This document shows positions 60,663 to 64,000 of a stretch of 64,000 bases of DNA, piece by piece (positions within the stretch are counted from its first letter, which is position 1; every line of letters starts with the position of its first letter). This DNA comes from Nymphalis io. Taxonomy: Eukaryota > Arthropoda > Insecta > Lepidoptera > Nymphalidae. Location: assembly GCF_905147045.1 (NCBI RefSeq), contig NC_065889.1:4593001-4657000 (forward strand), in the 5' to 3' direction. The position numbers and the translations under genes are program-made. The notes beneath the pieces were generated by a model. It was not told the DNA's origin and ran no database searches. It was given only the letters and a program-made list of their open reading frames with translations.

Positions 60663-62288
60663 AATCAAGTTCGTTGTAGGCGTAAACGAAATTAACATTT
60701 CTTGAATTATGTTTCTATTATAATTGTTATGTTGCCATAGAATTAGTATGCCGTATTATTATTACTCTGTGTACCTTCAACAAGACAACGTATTGTATAT
60801 CTATTTAAGACTTTATTTCCAGTAAAATAAATATATTAAAAACGTAATTAATGCAAAATTATTTCGAAGGAAATATAAATAAATTGTATCATTTTGTCAT
60901 GTGAAACAAACAGCTGTACCTATTAGTTAAAGGAAACAAATAGAAATGAATGTATCGATCTGATTAAGAATTAGTGGCACGAACGGCACGGTGAAAACTA
61001 GGACACGGTAAAGATAATTAATGAGTTGTAAAGCTCATTATTGGCGTCTGTCAGTCAGGGAACTCTGACGATTGGGTTAAAGGTCGATATAATAGACGTA
61101 GTAAAAATGTGCAAAGTAAACAAATAAGTAGTTATAACAATTCAATGCCTTGTCGTTTTAGTGAATTATTTGTAGTTAGAGACGACCATTATCATTTAAG
61201 ATTGTCAGCTACCGGTATGATGACAGGAAACCAACCTACTAACAAAAGGATTATTTGTCAAAGAGCGGTGGTGTCAGGCAAGCAGCTTTTTCATGACTTC
61301 AAGACTATTCTTTTTCCGTGACTGGGTAAAAGGAATAAGGGAATGTTTTTCGATAAGTACTTTTTTTATATGTTTTGTTGTATTTTTTTAATTTTTACTA
61401 TATTTTTTTGACATTACTTAGGATAGTCATTATAAGACAGGGTAAGCATGATTGAGTTTTACGTGTTTTATTTGTACATGATACCTTGTGTAAAACTGCG
61501 AAAAAACCTGTTTTAGGAAGAATACTGCCATATGTATATTATATATACTATAATTTCTAAACAGTGTTGCGGCATGGTAGAGTAGTTGTAGTAGAGTTGG
61601 CCAGACATGGGATATTTATGGGCTATTAGTGTTTTTTGGTACCATACCCTTGATTATTAATAAACTGTAATGTATCTTCCCTTTATCGTAATCTTATAAT
61701 ATTATATTTCAATCTATATCTTGTACCTTTGAAACAGCTTTATCAATTTGGCTTAAATGTTGTATTTTTAATATTATTTTGCTTTTTAAGTTTATCTATT
61801 ATATTGTTTTATGAAAATTCCTTTTTCGCAAAAATATCATTTTTTTATAAGTAATTATATATTAGAGCCAAGAGAACGGGCCCAAGTACTAATGTTCTAC
61901 TTAAATTGTGGTTTATAAATAATTATTACTATTTAGGCTCTAACTCGCATTTATTTTTTATTATCATTATTTCTTAACTATCATTGCTTATTATTACTTA
62001 TAATAAGTAATAATACTTAAGAAACATTAATATCTAACTTGCGTAAAAAGTACTTGTTTCAGCTCTTATTTGAAAAATTTTATATGAATTTCCGGCTTCA
62101 CGTTTATGAATTTGAAGCGGACGGTATAAGGGAGTCCAATATTTTCAGATTTCATTACAAAATGTCAAATAGACGAACATTCTGAGTATTGACTTATGAA
62201 ACGGCGGATCAGAACTCTCAGTAAACAACTCTCAGGGGGCTCAATTATTTGAAAATGTTAATCAGAAATATACTTCGTCTCGTTTTCT

Positions 62289-62337
62289 TTCAGTAAACAG
62301 AGACAAAATATATATTTTTTTGTCTCTGTTTACTGAA
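62289..62337. repeat. Perfect 20-bp inverted repeat (hairpin)
   Basis: Arms 62289-62308 (TTCAGTAAACAGAGACAAAA) and 62318-62337 are exact reverse complements around a 9-base AT loop. Confidence 0.9.
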
Positions 62338-62939
62338 TTTACATGTTTAATGAAAAAGTCGACAAATATTGAGTTATTTTATTCGAGTGTCTTAAAATAA
62401 TTCTTTCACTCATATATATTTTAAAGTTATGTAGTTGTTATTCTTTAAATTTGAGCTTAGCTAGCAGATTCATTATCTCCATAACATACAGTAACACTGT
62501 GGTAGTAAAAAAAAGCAATATACGCTTTGTAACAGTCACAGCGAGCCGTGAGTGTGATATGTGAAACCGTAATAAAATCGTGTAATGCGTTGTATGAAAA
62601 ATCTCTTTGTTTTACGACTGTCAATCAAAATAAACATTTTATATTAAAAGTTATAACTTAGTTTGGAAATGTTTTTTAAGACAATTCTTTCTTTTGATAT
62701 TTTGGATTAAGGATCTGGTGCACTAAGCAGAAAATAATTTCAGGTTACAGTTAAGATCTATTCAGGATGAGCTGAGAAATAATAATTGTGCTGACTTATT
62801 AATGAATAAATAATAAGAAAATGCATGAATACGATAACAAATAGAGTTTTCATTTATTTTTTGTTATTGTTAATAGTTAATTCAATTATAAAACATTGTA
62901 ACTGTTTTATTATTATAAGCATGTCATGTGTTCAAATGT

Positions 62940-63040
62940 GCATGTGTGTGTTGGCTTAGGACCAATAGATTTACGTACTTTCCAAAGTCGACAGTGGGAA
63001 CACTGATTATTGCTAGACTCCGGGCTGTTGACACAAAAAC
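62940..63040 (-). mobile_element. SINE-3 fragment, strongly decayed
   Basis: TTTACGTACTTTCC, GGGAACACTG and GACTCCGGGCTGTTGACA resemble the middle of SINE-3 (TTTACGTGCTTTCC, GACTCCGGGCTGCTGCTG at 24728). Confidence 0.5.
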
Positions 63041-64000
63041 TTTACTTTATTTACTTTTAATGGAAGGCAAAGTAAATATTTGTATACATCTGTTTTAGGA
63101 TCTTATCTAATTTGTTACTTCTAGAAATAATTTCACTGTAGATTTCATCTCTTATGTAAGATAATATTTCGAACACTTTATTTATCAATATCAAAAATAA
63201 TATCTGTATTATATATTTTGTCTAAGTTTAGCATGATTGCGGTTGCGGTGATATTTCATCATTGCGGTATAACATTATGTCGGCCATGTTTCATGGGCCA
63301 TATGTCACAAGGGCGGTTTCATCAATTTCTTTGGATTTACTTGTAATAGTATAATTATCATCTAGCTTAGTATTTAAATGTACCTCATATGTATATATCA
63401 ATACATGATATATTTATATTGTATATATTATAAAAGGAGATGCATTATATCATGTAAAATACTTTTCACTTTGCGGTAAATATAGAGTAAAAAATAAAAT
63501 AAAAAATTGACGAATTTCGATGTTAGTTAGTATAATATTATTAATTATATATTTCCGTTAATCTAACTTCTTGTTTTTTTTTATTTTAGTAAGTATATCT
63601 GTTGTTTGATAGCCTAAATAAACAATAATGGTGATACGCATGATCATTTCATCATTTTCCAAACGGTCGCCAACATCCTAGGAAGCCTCTACAAAAAATA
63701 TAGATCCCTCGCCTTTTTTCCAGAGTATAATTATAATCCATACAGAAATGCTAACTAAATGCTTTATTATACATACAACCATTATAAATAAGAAGATGTA
63801 TTTTTGACCTTTTAATTTTTCAATTAATTGATAACTTGTAGAAGATGTGTTTTAAAGTTCGCTTTTTATTATAGCAATGTGAATTCATTATTTATTCCAG
63901 TTTCGTTTATATTTCGTATCTCAGTGAACTAACTGAAATTTTAGTTATTAGTTTTCATGCTACATACATATTCCAAGGTCCTGTTTTTTTAAATTAAATT

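Larger units (their letters stand above)
60663..64000. other. Right-hand stretch without recognised genes
   Basis: Open frames are short and of no recognised family. Contents I can name are a perfect hairpin at 62289-62337 and a SINE-3 fragment at about 62940-63040. If the peptide precursor starts farther upstream, part of this stretch is its first intron or promoter. Confidence 0.5.

Noticed and set aside
1..64000. CRISPR array, operons, ribosome binding sites or an integrated bacterial system
   Set aside because: The window is eukaryotic nuclear DNA with spliced genes; no direct-repeat/spacer array is present.

Overview
The window is nuclear DNA of an insect, most likely a butterfly or moth. 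It is AT-rich, its genes are broken into small exons by GT-AG introns, and introns and spacers are full of short tRNA-derived SINEs, a non-LTR retrotransposon remnant and small inverted-repeat elements of the kind seen in Lepidoptera. The species cannot be named from the sequence. All exon joins below were made by eye from splice sites, reading phase and family resemblance.

Layout: 1-8.1 kb is mostly non-coding, with two SINE remnants and a weak exon candidate. A GC-rich island at 8.1-8.9 kb carries what looks like the first coding exon of a leftward 2-oxoglutarate/Fe(II) oxygenase-like gene that leaves the window. From 9.2 to 17.2 kb (minus) lies the complete four-exon NEDD8-conjugating enzyme Ubc12/UBE2M (183 aa), with a decayed LINE in its last intron. 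A 0.67 kb spacer separates it from a divergently transcribed six-exon gene (17.9-23.7 kb, plus) for a Daxx-like histone H3.3 chaperone (1141 aa).

From 25.3 to 43.0 kb (minus) is a complete 32-exon fibrillar procollagen of the type V/XI kind (1757 aa): signal peptide, TSPN/laminin-G-like domain, variable region, minor helix, an unbroken 337-triplet main helix and a COLFI C-propeptide. From 46.0 to 56.8 kb (minus) is a five-exon maleylacetoacetate isomerase (zeta-class GST, 217 aa). From 58.0 to 60.1 kb (minus) are the last two exons of an unrecognised cysteine-free secreted protein with basic cleavage sites and a C-terminal glycine, a candidate peptide precursor. The rest, to 64 kb, shows no gene.

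The genes do not form a pathway: they are neighbouring housekeeping genes (neddylation, chromatin, tyrosine catabolism), one matrix gene and one possible secreted peptide gene. The points most worth following are the putative peptide precursor; the collagen C-propeptide, where exactly the two interchain cysteines (C2, C3) and the calcium loop are replaced while all three intrachain pairs remain; the repeated SUMO-interaction-like motifs in Daxx; and several short elements with near-perfect inverted repeats.
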